The notes beneath the pieces are model-generated. The model was not told the origin of the DNA and did not search any database. It saw nothing but the letters and a program-made list of their open reading frames with translations. From Siderastrea radians (Eukaryota; Cnidaria; Anthozoa; Scleractinia; Rhizangiidae), in the NCBI GenBank assembly GCA_964017195.1, contig OZ024896.1:35767307-35831306 (forward strand): a DNA stretch of 64,000 nt, written 5' to 3'. A program made the translations under genes and the position numbers. Of the stretch, positions 36,474 to 49,100 are shown in pieces. How positions within the stretch are numbered: the stretch's first letter is position 1; every line of letters begins with the position of its first letter.

Positions 36474-36923
36474 TATACAGACTGTGTGACATTGCCAGGA
36501 AACAACTTTGCGCAATTTAACTTATATTATAAAATTTGTCCTCCAAAATTACCTACTCAAAAGACTTTCTGTAACCTAACATGTAGATCCAAGTACAACA
36601 TAGAAACTGTCAATTTTTAACGATGACATTTAAAAATAAATTAACAAAACTATTCTCATTTGTTTCACTCTAGGATGTGCAGCACAAAGACACAGGTCAG
36701 CCGCAGGTAAAGACAGTCTTCTTTAGAGTCTATGTCAATTAAAAAATAGACTAAATCATCCAAATAATGGTTTTCTTTATCCAACTGTATTTAAGTTATT
36801 GTACAGAAAGTGCGCGAAACGAGTACAAATACCCCACGATATTCACTCATGTCGAATATTCTCCAACTGACACGATCCGAAAAAGCCACTATACAACCCG
36901 TACGGATCGACAAATAGAGACTA

Positions 36924-38345
36924 CAGTGTGTTGCCCAGTTTTCGTACACTTTAGTTTGTAATCGCTATATCGTTTCGTCTGTGAGACGAAAATTTCTGAA
37001 ATTTCTTTTGAAGATAGCACATTCACTTACCTTCAATATATAAAACGATTGGCTGCTTGATCGACGTATGTTCAAAATTATGCCATTTTTCCCAAAACTC
37101 CTAAGTTGCCCAGTCTTCGTACACCTGGCCCAGTTTTCGTACATCGACAAAACAACATTTCTCCACGAAAACGCTCGACCCAAACTGATGTGTCAGCCAC
37201 CCTGCTGAGTGCTTATCGTGTTTTCTCTTCGATTTGTGAATAAATATCGGCTTAGCGACCAATGTTTGGTGTACAAAGCAAATGGTTATTCGGGGGGTGG
37301 ATGTTTAATCGATCCTGCAGTGTTGATTTTTTTGTCCCTCACTTTTGGGCGGCTTTTCTTACGCTCAATCCACTGTCTCGTACGTCATTTACTGCCTTGA
37401 TAAAGGTAGTTGACAGGTTACTATTCTGCTTATTACAACTGTTAAGAAAAGGCCTGTATAAGATTCGACGTTTTCCTTCCGTTTTCGTTTACGCCTTTAG
37501 AATAGTAAACGCTTTACTTCCGTTTCCGCTTACGCTTGCTTTTCTTACCTACTTTTGTAAATGTTTATTAGAATCGCAACGGAGTGAAAAAAATCGGCAA
37601 AACCGGTAAACTAACGATATTTCAAGGTGTATGTCAACATTCTATGCATAGACATCTACCTTAGTTAATTATTTGACGATTTAGATTGTTTGCGTGGGAT
37701 TAAGTTTATTAAATATTCGTGAACTTTGCATGACCTGGATGTAAAGTGTCGCTGTTATACCACAACAAATACATGTAGTGTATCGTACTTTGCAAGGATT
37801 GTAGTATAATCTTTGCTGCACTTGCGACTTATTAGTTTTCGAACAGTAAAGTTTAAAATTCATTTCTTTAACTTATTTAAAAATAGGTTTTGAGAAAGGC
37901 GCAGCTAAGTGTACGAAAACTGGCACAGTAGGTCGAAATGTATGGGAAGATTCTCACCGCTAAAATTCAGGAGCAGTTAAATTTAAGCTGCCGTTGAAAG
38001 TTTTTCCATTCACTTTCATCTTTTATCTATCATCTTTCCAAAAATCATGAAGTTCCTTGGAAAATTACCAACAAAACGGGCTATTTGTTCATCTACAATA
38101 CCTTTACTGTGCAGTGAAAAGTGCAAATATTAGCCTCTAAACTTTTACTCACCTCGAAAGAAATTGTCCGCACTGACCTCCTTCTTCGTCAAAAAGCCCG
38201 GCAAAACCGGCAATTTACAGCTGAAATGTTCCGTTTACTTTTGTAATTCTTCGGTTGACGAAGATTTAAATGACCGACAAAAATAATCAAATAAAGTTCT
38301 TTTTGTACGAAAACTGGGCCCGTACGAAAACTGGGCAACATACTG
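36924..38345. mobile_element. TA-flanked DNA transposon without transposase, 1,422 bp
   Basis: The tips CAGTGTGTTGCCCAGTTTTC and the complement of CAGTATGTTGCCCAGTTTTC are flanked by TA on both sides. The subterminal CCCAGTTTTCGTAC is repeated. It interrupts a repeat whose uninterrupted copy lies at 38555-38725, which confirms the boundaries. TA targeting suggests Tc1/mariner/pogo type. Confidence 0.8.
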
Positions 38346-38554
38346 TACCCGTCAAATAGAGCTGTCGATCCGAAAATTGCATCTCATTAAGGACCATCAT
38401 GTTGATAGGAGGTTTGTCGATTCGTTCGATCCGTACGATTGGATAATTTTAACCACGATCCGTATAATAGACTTGTCGATCCCAAAATTGCATTCATTAA
38501 CAACCGGGAAGCGTGTTGCGCAATATAAAAGGCAAACATGAATGTTCCTCGTTC

Positions 38555-38725
38555 TCTCTAACTGACACGATCGGAAAAAGCCACAGTACAACCCGTACGG
38601 ATCAACAAAGAGAGACGAACCGTTAAATGGAGCTGTCGATCCGAAAATTGCATCTCATTAACGACCTCATGTTCACAGGAGGGTTGTCGATTCGTTCGAT
38701 CCGAACGATTGGATAATGAAGAGTG
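38555..38725 (+). repeat. Second copy of the repeat split at 36850-38440
   Basis: ACCCGTACGGATCAACAAAG and GAGCTGTCGATCCGAAAATT align with the two halves flanking the TA element. Confidence 0.75.
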
Positions 38726-38800
38726 AAAATGAAGAGTGAAAATAGTAGGCATAACACGGACCCAATACAAGTATGAAAATGCCCAAACAAAACACTGAAA

Positions 38801-39241
38801 CCATGCAAATACGACTATGCCTCGTTCTTTAAGCGTGTGGCCCCAAAACATTCGCTTTTTGTGCGGTGCAAAAACGAGACCTGACTCCGAAAGATACGCC
38901 AAGAACCATGCAAATATGACTATGACTCGTTTTTTAAGCTGCGCGGTGCAAAAACGAGACCTTTGACTCCGAAACATACGCCAAGAACCATGCAAATATG
39001 ACTATGCCTCGTTTTTTAAGCTGCGCGGTGCAAAAACGAGACCTTTGACTCCAAAAGATACGCCAAGAACCATGCAAATATGACTATGCCTCGTTCTTTA
39101 AGCGTTAACCCCAAAACATTCGCTTCTTGCGCGGTGCAAAAACGAGACCTAATTGGCTCCCAAAGATACGCCAAGAACCATGCAAAATATGACTATGCCT
39201 CGTTCTTTAAGCGTTAACCCCGAAACATTCGCTTTTGGCGC
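38801..39241 (+). repeat. Five tandem repeats, long (105/108 bp) and short (82 bp) forms
   Basis: Copies start at 38801, 38906, 38988, 39070 and 39178 with CCATGCAAATATGACTATG. Long copies hold an extra CCCCAAAACATTCGCTT segment. The first four contain ATGCAAAT. Confidence 0.9.
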
Positions 39242-40138
39242 GGGTTCTCTGTTAAAATTGTTATTTCTAATAGGAAAAAGGGGTTGTAAATAGTTCATTT
39301 GTTGGTCATATAAGAAGCGTTTGAAATCACATAACGTGTGCGACGAACCAGGAAAACACTACTTATTCTGCTTTTGTTTTACCCCACTGCGAAATTCAGA
39401 AGATTTTTACACTTGTCTTGCAAGTGTTCGTAGAAAAAGAAATTCATCCACATCGGCAATCACGTTAGAAAAACCGCCGCGCTTTGAAGAAATCAACCAA
39501 AACATCGAGTTTCTAAGCACTTATTCTTTAAATGTCAACAAGTAAACAAATAAATGTTCTTTTCGGTTCAATTAAAAATAGTTTTATCTATGCGTTTCAG
39601 AAAATTATCACACCTCACTGTTACAAACCTTAATTACGGTCTAAAAAAAGTGCCGCGCACTTAATACAGGTTTCCCTGTATTAAAATCAATGCAAAAAAA
39701 GGTTTAAGTGTTTGTTTACTATTGTTAGACCTTAATTAGGATCTGTGACAATGAGGTGTGATCATTCCCTGAAGCGCATAGAAAACTTTTCACCGAAGTG
39801 TTCTACAACTCGGCATTTTTGGGATGATTTGCTCTAGATAAACAAGAAAGAGGAGATTAGCTAAACCATAGGTAGTATCTTCTTATCTGTATAAAGTTAA
39901 AAACCGAAAAAAATAAAACTGAATAAAGAGGAAAATTCGAAAGTATTTGGTTACGGTAATTTCAACAATCATCCACTATGAAAGTGTGACAAACTTGGAA
40001 ATGAATAAATTACACGCAAATGAAGAAGAATGAATGACAAAAAAGTGTAACTTATTGTTATTGGCATGGCAACTTGTGTAAAGAGTGGTGTGCCGGCTAT
40101 AAAGTGACATACGAAACAACCAATGTTTATTGGCTGAC
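39242..40138. other. Intergenic, no gene seen
   Basis: It includes a pogo-like tip near 39655-39680 (ACTTAATACAGGTTTCCCTG). Nothing else is supportable. Confidence 0.4.
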
Positions 40139-40378
40139 ATGGCGTCCGTGCAATTATATCGCGACGAGGTCCGGCTATTGTGCGGAAAGGAAATCGGCGA
40201 AGAAAGGAAAAGACTTTTAAAGGCCATAGACGGCGAGGCGTCCCCTTCCTTAAAATCGTGGCCAAGAGAGATAAGACTCATGTTTTGGAAGAAGCTGCCA
40301 GGGGAACTAAAAAACATCACTTGTAAACTTGTCGAAGAATTATTGTTGTTTCGACGCCGCGTGAATTGGCCCGGATAA
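40139..40378 (+). CDS. Small open frame, unknown product, tentative
   Basis: An ATG with G at +4 opens a 79-residue frame: MASVQLYRDEVRLLCGKEIG, then charged helical residues, ending FRRRVNWPG and TAA. The composition looks more protein-like than neighbouring frames: balanced acidic and basic residues, amphipathic stretches, no low complexity. I recognise no domain. It could be a first exon or chance. Confidence 0.25.
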   Translation: MASVQLYRDEVRLLCGKEIGEERKRLLKAIDGEASPSLKSWPREIRLMFWKKLPGELKNITCKLVEELLLFRRRVNWPG

Positions 40379-41895
40379 TGATATTTACGAACTAACACCG
40401 ACAATGCCTTACTGTAAACAAGAACAAGAATTTATAAGCTTACTTTAGTTTATGCTAGACTATCTTGATAAATACATCTGCATTCACCGAAGAAATGAGA
40501 AATTTTGTGACCTACGTCAATGAACTTCAAACGAGATTTGCAAAGTCTGCAAAGTAACACATTGACCTTTTTTTTTTTTAATTCTCCCTGTTTATCTTCT
40601 TGTAGCCGAGTCTCACACTGTCACTGCAATTACCTTGCTATCTGTAGATAGGCTGACGAAGAAAGCAATTGAAACTGGTAATTTATATTTCGTCTCATGT
40701 CCACAGAACAGTTTTTTCTTCTTCGTGTTCCTTCGCCAAATCAGTTGATCTGAACTAATGTTATCAAACATGGCGCCAAAACACGCGAATGAACCAACCT
40801 GGCGCAAAGAAGCACGTGGTTAAATACTCCTCACTGATTGGCTCACAGTATTTCCTCAGTTTGCACGTGCCACTAATGATGCAGGAACAAATAAATAAAG
40901 GACGGGGAATCTGTGTTTTTTAAGGGGGGGGGGGGTGGGGATGTTAAGCAAATTTTTTCTTCCCAACCTTCATCGGCATCAGTTTTCTTTCGCTGGTTTG
41001 TAAAATATTTCTTCGCTGCCATTCGCTGTGCACTTTTAATAAAATCGAAAAGAAAAACTATTTTTTCTTTAGCGAAAGCTTTGCAGGAATTTTTTTTCGA
41101 ACAGCTAAAGTACTCGTACTTAGTTGAAAAGAAAAGGAAAGAACAAAACAAAACAACAACAACAAAAAACAAAGTAACAAAAACAAACGAACTGACTGAA
41201 AAAAAAACCCAGATATTTCCCTGATTCGGTTGGACATATTGTAACGACCTTTGGCTTGAATGTCCGAAATTTCGGCAAATCCAGTTCTGTGGTCGGTTTT
41301 TTTATTATAGCTGATTATATTGTGCTGTGCCAGTTGGTTCCGGACATTTTTGATTAAAGAACTTGTAAATATTAAATATTTTCTATATTTCACGGCAGGG
41401 TGTGTGTGGTGGGGGGGGGGGGGGGGGGAGGAGATTATTTTAAATATTGCTCGCTGGAAGTTGTGCCTTAAACATGTTGTTTTATTTTCTCATTTAATCT
41501 TAAAGGGGCATAGTCACGAGTATTTCGCAGATTTTTGGTCAAAACTGTGCTAAAATTATCGGTAGCTAACTTTATTCATGCCCAACATTGTGTTTGAACA
41601 TTTAAAGGAACATATTAACTTAATTTCATTAAGAGAAAACAAACCATGGCCATTTAATATCGATTTTATGTCAACACGCTGAAAGATTTTGATAAGTTTA
41701 GCCTAATTTTTTCAAGTTGCAATCCATTTCCATTCGTGCCGTCCGTAGCAACAGACGACAAAAAATAGTTTCAGTGATTGGTAACAAAACTAGACCATTA
41801 TTTGTGGGCGTTCATTGATGTAAGGACATATTTTTGATTTTTAAAGTGAACTAAAATAGCGAGACTATGCCTCTTTAAAATAATTATAAAAGTCA
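40379..41895. other. Intergenic, no gene seen
   Basis: It contains poly-G tracts near 40924 and 41410 and A/CAA-rich stretches. No supportable gene. Confidence 0.4.
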
Positions 41896-42013
41896 CCTCC
41901 CACGCAGTCGTTTTTAGGGGAGTCGTACTACCCTCCCCCCCACAGATGCCTGTTAAACCGCTTGTGGGGAGGAGGGTAGTACGACTCTTCCCTAACAACG
42001 ACTGCGTGGGAGG
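41896..42013. mobile_element. Palindromic mini-MITE, 118 bp
   Basis: The arms CCTCCCACGCAGTCGTTTTT and its near-complement fold into a hairpin. The inner GGGAGTCGTACTACCCTCC is also repeated inverted. Confidence 0.75.
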
Positions 42014-43111
42014 CTACTGAAAATGGCATTTCTATGCGGTTCTCAATTTTTTTTCTTTGACTGCCGTAAGTGTGGCCTTTACGCTGAAACGGTAAAAATA
42101 TTGGCTTTTTTACGGCTAATGGTTAATTTCTTTCAGTTAAGGTTAACAAAAATCTTAGAAATTAATTTGCAATATTTTTAAAAGTTGAAAATTAATTTCT
42201 ATTGTAGTGATACACAATAAAGGTCTTAGGACCATTCTGGGATGAAAAAAAAAATCAACAAGTAATTACTTTAAGAATTGTAATTTTGCTTTTCCGTCGG
42301 TACCACGGCAGAATATGTAGCTGTCCTCGCCGCATTAGCCATGAGACAAGACACAAAAACTGTCCTGACAAGAGATCTTGACACTTTCAAAATGACAAAT
42401 CGTGGCTACAAACATTTTTTACGGTTAACTTTTTTTAAGACAAACGGTTAAGATTTTTCTATTTTTACGCCTAACAACTAATTTTTTGGTCGTTTTATGG
42501 CCCTTTTTAATGTCAATATGCTCGGTGTCAGAGCTCGAATCATCACTCATCACTCAGTCTTGCTGGAACAGACTGAGACTACTTCCACTTGGTTAATCAA
42601 AGAAGGTGAAGGGGGAGGGGTATGGGGTATTATTCGAGGAAAGCGATTATTTCAAATCAGGAGCCCATTACCCCTGTTTCAAATTAAATATTTGATTTAT
42701 TATTCGAGAAAATAAGGTATTTATATAAAATGTCACGGCGAATTTATCGTAAGCTCTTTCTTAAATAAAAAGTACTAGTTTCGGATATAAAAGTTGGCCA
42801 TTTTTCAAACCGGAAGCTTTAAACACTATCTATTTTGGAATGTTTGTTTTCCAAGTTTTGGTGCATTGAAAAAATCTACATATATTCATTTGATATTCAA
42901 TACACAACAATAAACTTTTACTAATGTGTCATTTTGACCCCGTACCTCAATTACGGGCCATAAAATCACAAATACTGACTCACGTTTCATGATCACGTCG
43001 GAGATAACAAAACTTTGCGGCACGGCAACAGTTGTGCTGATTCTACTCCACGCAAAGTCGCTTTCTAACCATCTCTCAATCTGTTTGCTGCTTTATTTAC
43101 AAAGAAAGGAC
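42014..43111. other. 5' flank of gene 2
   Basis: Likely promoter and 5' UTR of gene 2. A TTTATATAAAA stretch lies near 42718-42729, about 390 bp before the ATG; its use as a TATA box is a guess. Confidence 0.3.
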
Positions 43112-43169
43112 ATGCTATTGTGGAAAGCTTTAGGTCTCATAGCACTTTTGTGCTGCTTCGAGCCCTCAG
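43112..43169 (+). CDS. Gene 2 exon 1, signal peptide
   Basis: MLLWKALGLIALLCCFEPS plus one base, then a near-consensus donor (TCAG|GTGAGT). It has a positive n-region and a hydrophobic core. Phase 1 fits exon 2 (G|AG gives Glu). An in-frame upstream ATG at 42989 has a poorer context (TTTCATGA) and would bury the signal sequence, so I prefer 43112. Confidence 0.65.
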
Positions 43170-46100
43170 GTGAGTATGTTCAGGGTCAGAGCTCAGTCCC
43201 GGAGCTCAGTATAGTATTATGCCACGTTCAGTCAGAGTTTCCTATGTCTTTTTCTCGAAATTCTTTTCAATGGTAGTGGTCAAGGTTTGCATGGATTAAC
43301 TGTTAGGTTAGAAACGGCTGAATGTTGATTGTCATCGGAGAAATTCGGTATTTTAAAACTACAAGCCCCAAAATCGGAACATCTGTCAGTTGGGGTCGTG
43401 AAATTTTTGCAGTCTGTCATCGGGTTGAACAGTCAGTCACTTCAAATCTTCCATATTTTCCCCATATTGACTCATTTCACTAAGAGTTATGCATTGATCT
43501 GAAAATGGCTACCATAGGCGTACGGGCCGGGGGGCGGGGGGGGGCTGCAGCCCCCCCAGTTGCGAAAATTTTCGGGCAAAACGCTTGTGATTCGGGCAAA
43601 AGCACTTGGGATAAAATATTTATTGATTAAAACATTTATTTCTTTACTTATTTTATACATTGATTAAAATATGTATTTATCTATTGAGTCCGGCTTCTAC
43701 AACACGACCAAACGGTCCATCTTGAAACGTTTGAATGGCTTTGCTGCCGATCTGCCGATCGCTAGCAGCCTGGCATTTGCTGCAGTTCGCGCCAAACGTT
43801 CGCGCCAATTCACATAGGGCGGGAGAACGCGTACGCTTTGTGAATCGCGTGCAGCTCACATGTAGTTGAGTTTCAGTTGAGGACTTCGTGGAGTCAAAGT
43901 AAACGTTGTTTAAGAAGAAAAAAAGTTCAAATTCAAGATCAAGAAAAGAGTTCAAGTTCAAGATCAAGTAGAAAGTGCCTTAAGGTCAAGCGGTCGACAA
44001 GACGAAAGGTAAATAATTGGTAATTAAGTCAAGGCATTTTGTCGGCTTGTACCAACTACCAAAGCGTGGAGATAAAGATTTGCAAAAAATGCAGGGGGTT
44101 AGCTCGTCGGGTTTTTGCCCGAGTGTTTTTATTTTTTCTTTGGTGTAATCTTAATTAAACGGGTTTATCTTAAGCGTTAAACCTGGTCGAACTGTCCGTC
44201 ATTGTCAAGCTAGGTGAAAAATTTTGGAAAACTCTCCAAATTTGCGTGAATGGAAATTAAAAGCAACAATGTGAGCGCGTTGCAAATTTGACAGTTGATT
44301 TTAGATTAGAAGAAACGCTTATTCTAATTTCACCAAAACGGCATAAGTTGGGTGTTTTTGTTCGATTTTGGTAGGGTGCACTTTAGCGTGTTAAAAGGCG
44401 AAATTACTTCTCATTCAGTGAAAGCTTATATATTTTTGGACCGCTGCATGATCTATTATGTATAGCACAATGCCGGCCACGTGTGCAAAAGCTGTGTTTT
44501 ATCTTAGTTTTATCGCGTACAGCCCCGTGCGATTTGCATTAGAAATACATGAAAAAATTTTGGCAAAAAGAGATCCTTGAATCAAAACTTATAATCTTGA
44601 ATTTTTAATAAACATTACTAATCAGTACGTATAAAAACATCCCACTGCACTATGCTCCGCAACTTAGTTTTATTATGGAATGCGTTACGGTCTTTTTGTC
44701 ACGCTTGAAATGGTAAGAACAGCATCCGATGCTTCAACTTCCTAATTTAAAGCGATTTATTCAGAAAGTAAACGGATACCGTAAAGTACTCTATTCAACG
44801 TCCCATTTTTAGACTGGAGATCGAGAGGTAGAGGTGAACCTTGAATTATGACGGATCAAGAGCCTGATAGAGGAAAAAGAAAACGCCCTTATCGCCAGCG
44901 CGTTATTTGTGGTGTATGTAAGAAGGAACTCGATTCCGATTATAAAGATAATCATGCCAAAACTGTGCACAAAGGACAGAAAGTTGCTTTCACTATGGTA
45001 CGTGAGCGTAATCAGAGTCAGCTTGCGTTTTTCACCAAGAGCTCCGCGGAGTCGCGGCCGTCACAGAAGCTCTTCAGATCAGACAACCAGACTGACGCAC
45101 ATGACCAAGATAACACTGGTTCCTGTTGGAATGTACAAACTGATGGCAGTGAAAGAGTTGAAATCTCGCCTGTGTCGGTGGTTCTGGAACTGCAGGATGA
45201 CCAAGATGAACACGTCCCTATTCAGGAAGCTACTGTGCGGTAGGTGACATTGTCCGTTAGGTGACATCACCCTAAGTGATTCGCCCACCAGTGCTAGCTT
45301 CGACCAGGTTGCCAGGTACTATAACCTCGACAGGGAGCTACTCCAGGCAGACCAACGCCTGTTCTGTCAGTTTAAGGCAGCACACGTGGGAAAATCGATA
45401 AAAACACCTGCAGAAGTCATCGAAGTGTTGAACGCAAACAGCCTGTATGAAATGACCCCAGAATTTTCAAAGGTCGCGTCCATTCTGGCCGTCATCCCCG
45501 CAACGTCCTTCTGAGCGGAGCGCTCATTCAGCGGACTCCGACGCTTGAAGACCTACATTCGGAGCACGATGGGGCAAAATAGGCTGAACAACCTCGCTAT
45601 CGTGTGCATTGAGCGCTCTTATGGGAACAAAGTTATTGTTAACAGTATAAACAAGATTATTAACACTTTCGGACAGCGCCACGGAAGGAAAAACTTTTCC
45701 TTTTAATAACTTTTTAATTTTAACAAGATTGATCGCATGAGTAGGCTTGTCAATAGAGTTCATAGAGTATGCGAGGTTTGAAAACAACTGTTTTTCGAGT
45801 TATAACAGTTTCAGTAGCGTGAGAATTGTGAACCTTTTTGTTTTTCTTGCAATTTAAGTTCGTTTATATCCAAATTTCAACACTTACACATTCGGGCATT
45901 GTGTAATTTTTTCGGGCAAGAAGATCGCCGCCCCCCCAAGTCCGAATGTGCCCGTACGCCTACAGTGTACTTTTCTTTGAGTTTCCTTATGCGTTTCCTT
46001 ATGAATGAATATTTAAGTTGCTTAGGATTTTCTATATACAAACGCTTTGTAAAAGCACTTAGTTTGTTTTTAGATTCCTTTCACTCTATGTACATTAACT

Positions 46101-49100
46101 CTGACAAACGTTTGTTTATTTTCAAACATCTTCTCTGAAGTAAAGTACCATTATTATATATTGGGACAAACTCTTGACACTACAGTCTTCGTGTACAAAC
46201 TTAATCTTAACTCCCGGTTTCGTTTTTGGTTTTCATTTGCAATCCGTGTGTCTTAGGTGACACACTTTACGCTGACGCTTGTTATACAGCAGTCAAGCAA
46301 GGTTTGAGGTAGTCTGTGAACAGTAAGTAATGTGATGTACCGCGTAGCACTCTGTAATGAAATAGTAAACATTTGAAGAGTATATATGAGTGCTAGAAAT
46401 GAGGAATACTGCCCTACATAATTTCCCCCTGGCCATTCGGCCTGAAAGAAGAAATTAGAAATGATTACCAGGATCAAAGAAAAATCTTTGATCCCGGCGG
46501 GATTCGAACCCACTACCTCCGGACTAGATCACCGTCGCTCTACTAACTGAGCTACGAGGCCAAGCTGGGAGCAGGCTGTGAACAGGCTGTGCCGTGGGGG
46601 AAACTGGGAACCCATTCGTTTTTTCGCTCGCCGACTTTTTTCTTACGTTATTTCCTCAACGCGGAGCCTTGAAGCAACAAAAAATCTGCACGCTGACTAC
46701 TAGACTACGAGCAGTCTCTCTCTCCGCTCAGGGATAGTCGAGCCCGGCGCTGGTGTAGTGAGCCGGTTCTTTTTTTTTTCTTACTACACTAGCGGCTCGA
46801 CACGCGCGTCACGATTCAACACGGCAGGCGATTTCGCCCTCGCTCGCTTGTTCGTTTTCCTCGACTATCCCTGAGCGGAAAGGGAGACTGCTCGTAATCT
46901 AGCTGACTACGTCTGAGCACCTTCAATATTCTGAACCGTGATTGTCTAGCCTCGGTACTCCCCTGAGGTCCTGTCCACGGCATTTACACCTGTTGTCGCT
47001 TGTTACTCCCTTATTCTCGTTGAGTTCGGATCTCTGCCGTACACGTCTGTACGATGAGCCTCTCAGCCACTTCTGATCTGGAAATACTGGAACAACAGCA
47101 TCATTTAATCAACTGCTTCAGATTAATTACCCGACAAATCTAGGAAAATAATATATTGTCCAAAAAGACGCTTTTAGGAAATTGTATTCTTACGATGTTA
47201 CAGGCATTGAGAAATAAAAGAAATTAGTGGGAGATTAAGTTGTAACATTGGTGTGTCTTTTCTTCGTAGAGTCTACTTACTGGCCAGCCGGTTCATACGG
47301 GATACCTAAAGCTGCATCCGGGTGTCCTTATGCTGATGGTTTTCAGTGGCTTATTGGGCGCAGATACCAGGATAATGAAGATGACAACCCAAAAAGCCAT
47401 AAGTCACAGCAATTCCACCTGGACTCAACAGTAGACAAAAAAGGCATTATCCGTTCATTCTGCATGAAGACTGATACATTGTCTGACATGAAACGAAGCA
47501 CTTGGCCTCGAGGTATTAAATAAATGCTGTATGAAAGCATTGATACATCTTACAGTCACAGATCAGCTTCAAATTTAGTTAATGTTCTCCTGTATCTGAT
47601 TTTCAGGTAAATACTGCATTTACAAGAAAGGCGGGTCCTGCCCCACGGGTTTGACATCGGGATTTATTAAGTGGGACGACGAAGATGACGATAACAGGAA
47701 TAACAAGACGGGGACACTTCCTGATGGCGCATATGATCGGAACACAGAGATCGAATTTTGCTGTAGAACAGACGGAGACAAAAACGAACCTATCTCTCTC
47801 CCCTCCCAGACGCCATTTTTCTTGTTGGCTTATGATTCAGCTGAATGCCAGCAGGTGAAGTGGGCTGTAGTTAGTGTGGAGTGGATACGGTTTGATAACG
47901 AAGATGATGGTAACGCTGATGGCAAAGGAGGGACATATCCACATGGTGCAGGAATTGATGATCACACTATTCATTATTGTTACTATCAGGGTACGTAAGT
48001 AACAACCTGAACAACTTTTTACAAAAGTCGAGTTAATAGTGGTGGCTGGAAATATCCCCCACTATTAATCTGATGACCTCACAGACCACTCCCTAATATA
48101 ATTAATAAATTTTGTCAGTCCCTATTAGGGAGTGGTCTATGAGGTCATCAGATTAATAGTGGGGGATATTTCCAGCCACCACTATTAACTCGACTTTTTG
48201 GATTGCATTGTGCAAAAAATTGGCCTACCTTTTTTCAGAACAAATATCCTCAGTTGGTAAACATACGTGTTCCTTTTTGGTTTACTCAGCTAACCTAAGT
48301 AGATTTTTTAGCCTTCATTTTGGTAAGTGTGTAGCATTTTCGATCTGAAGAAACTAGGTACGCTTAAAAAATGCTTTTGAAAATTTCATAGCTCAGCGTT
48401 TTCAAAAGATCTGGCTCTGTTTTGCATTCCTCGTCTTCACTTTTAGTAGGTTTGATTTGCTTTTGATGACATCAATTCTTGGACATGTTTTGTCGAGGTT
48501 GGGGGGAAGGGGTAAGATGGAGAAAGTAACTATTTGGATAAAGAATCAGAATAAACAGAGAACTCCTAAATTACCTCCTATCAACAGGGGATCTTTTTTC
48601 CTTTAGGATGCAACAGAACTCTTACCGGAGTCAAGGGCACTTTCCACTCACAAAATTATCCAAGAAAATACCCGGATGGACAGTACTGCTCCTGGAGGAT
48701 CACGGTCAGCCCAGCACAACGAATCCACTTGACGTTTACAAACTTCAGTTTGCAAAACGAGAATGACACAGACTGCTTGTACGTGTATGATGGAGAGAAT
48801 GCGACAGTGGAGGTGTTAGGAGTGTTTTACGGTGGTCACCCTCCCCCAAAGGAAGGCATCTACTCGTCGTCAAACCACATGTTTGTAATATTCAAATCAG
48901 ATAAGAATGGTTCTTACACCGGCTTCAGTGCCTCGTACAAGATAATTAATTGTTCAGGTGATAATTGTTCGGCCATTGCCACCTCATCCTCACGAATCTT
49001 GAAAGTGACACCGTCACCTTCTAGCTATCTTTCAAGATCACATTCTTTGGTAAAAACAACGTCAGCCAAAAAACAACTGGCAACGACACAATTTATGACA

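Larger units (their letters stand above)
43515..45962 (+). mobile_element. hAT element remnant in intron 1
   Basis: Inverted ends TAGGCGTACGGGC and GCCCGTACGCCTA have subterminal TTCGGGCAA repeats near both ends and C/G-rich stretches. It encodes separated N- and C-terminal transposase pieces on the + strand; the catalytic middle is deleted. An 8-bp target duplication was not evident. Confidence 0.7.

Noticed and set aside
38801..39241. CRISPR-like array
   Set aside because: Direct tandem satellite units with no unique spacers, in an animal genome.
46490..46562. Minus-strand tRNA gene
   Set aside because: Promoter boxes are present, but acceptor and anticodon stems do not pair and SINE-like sequence continues downstream.
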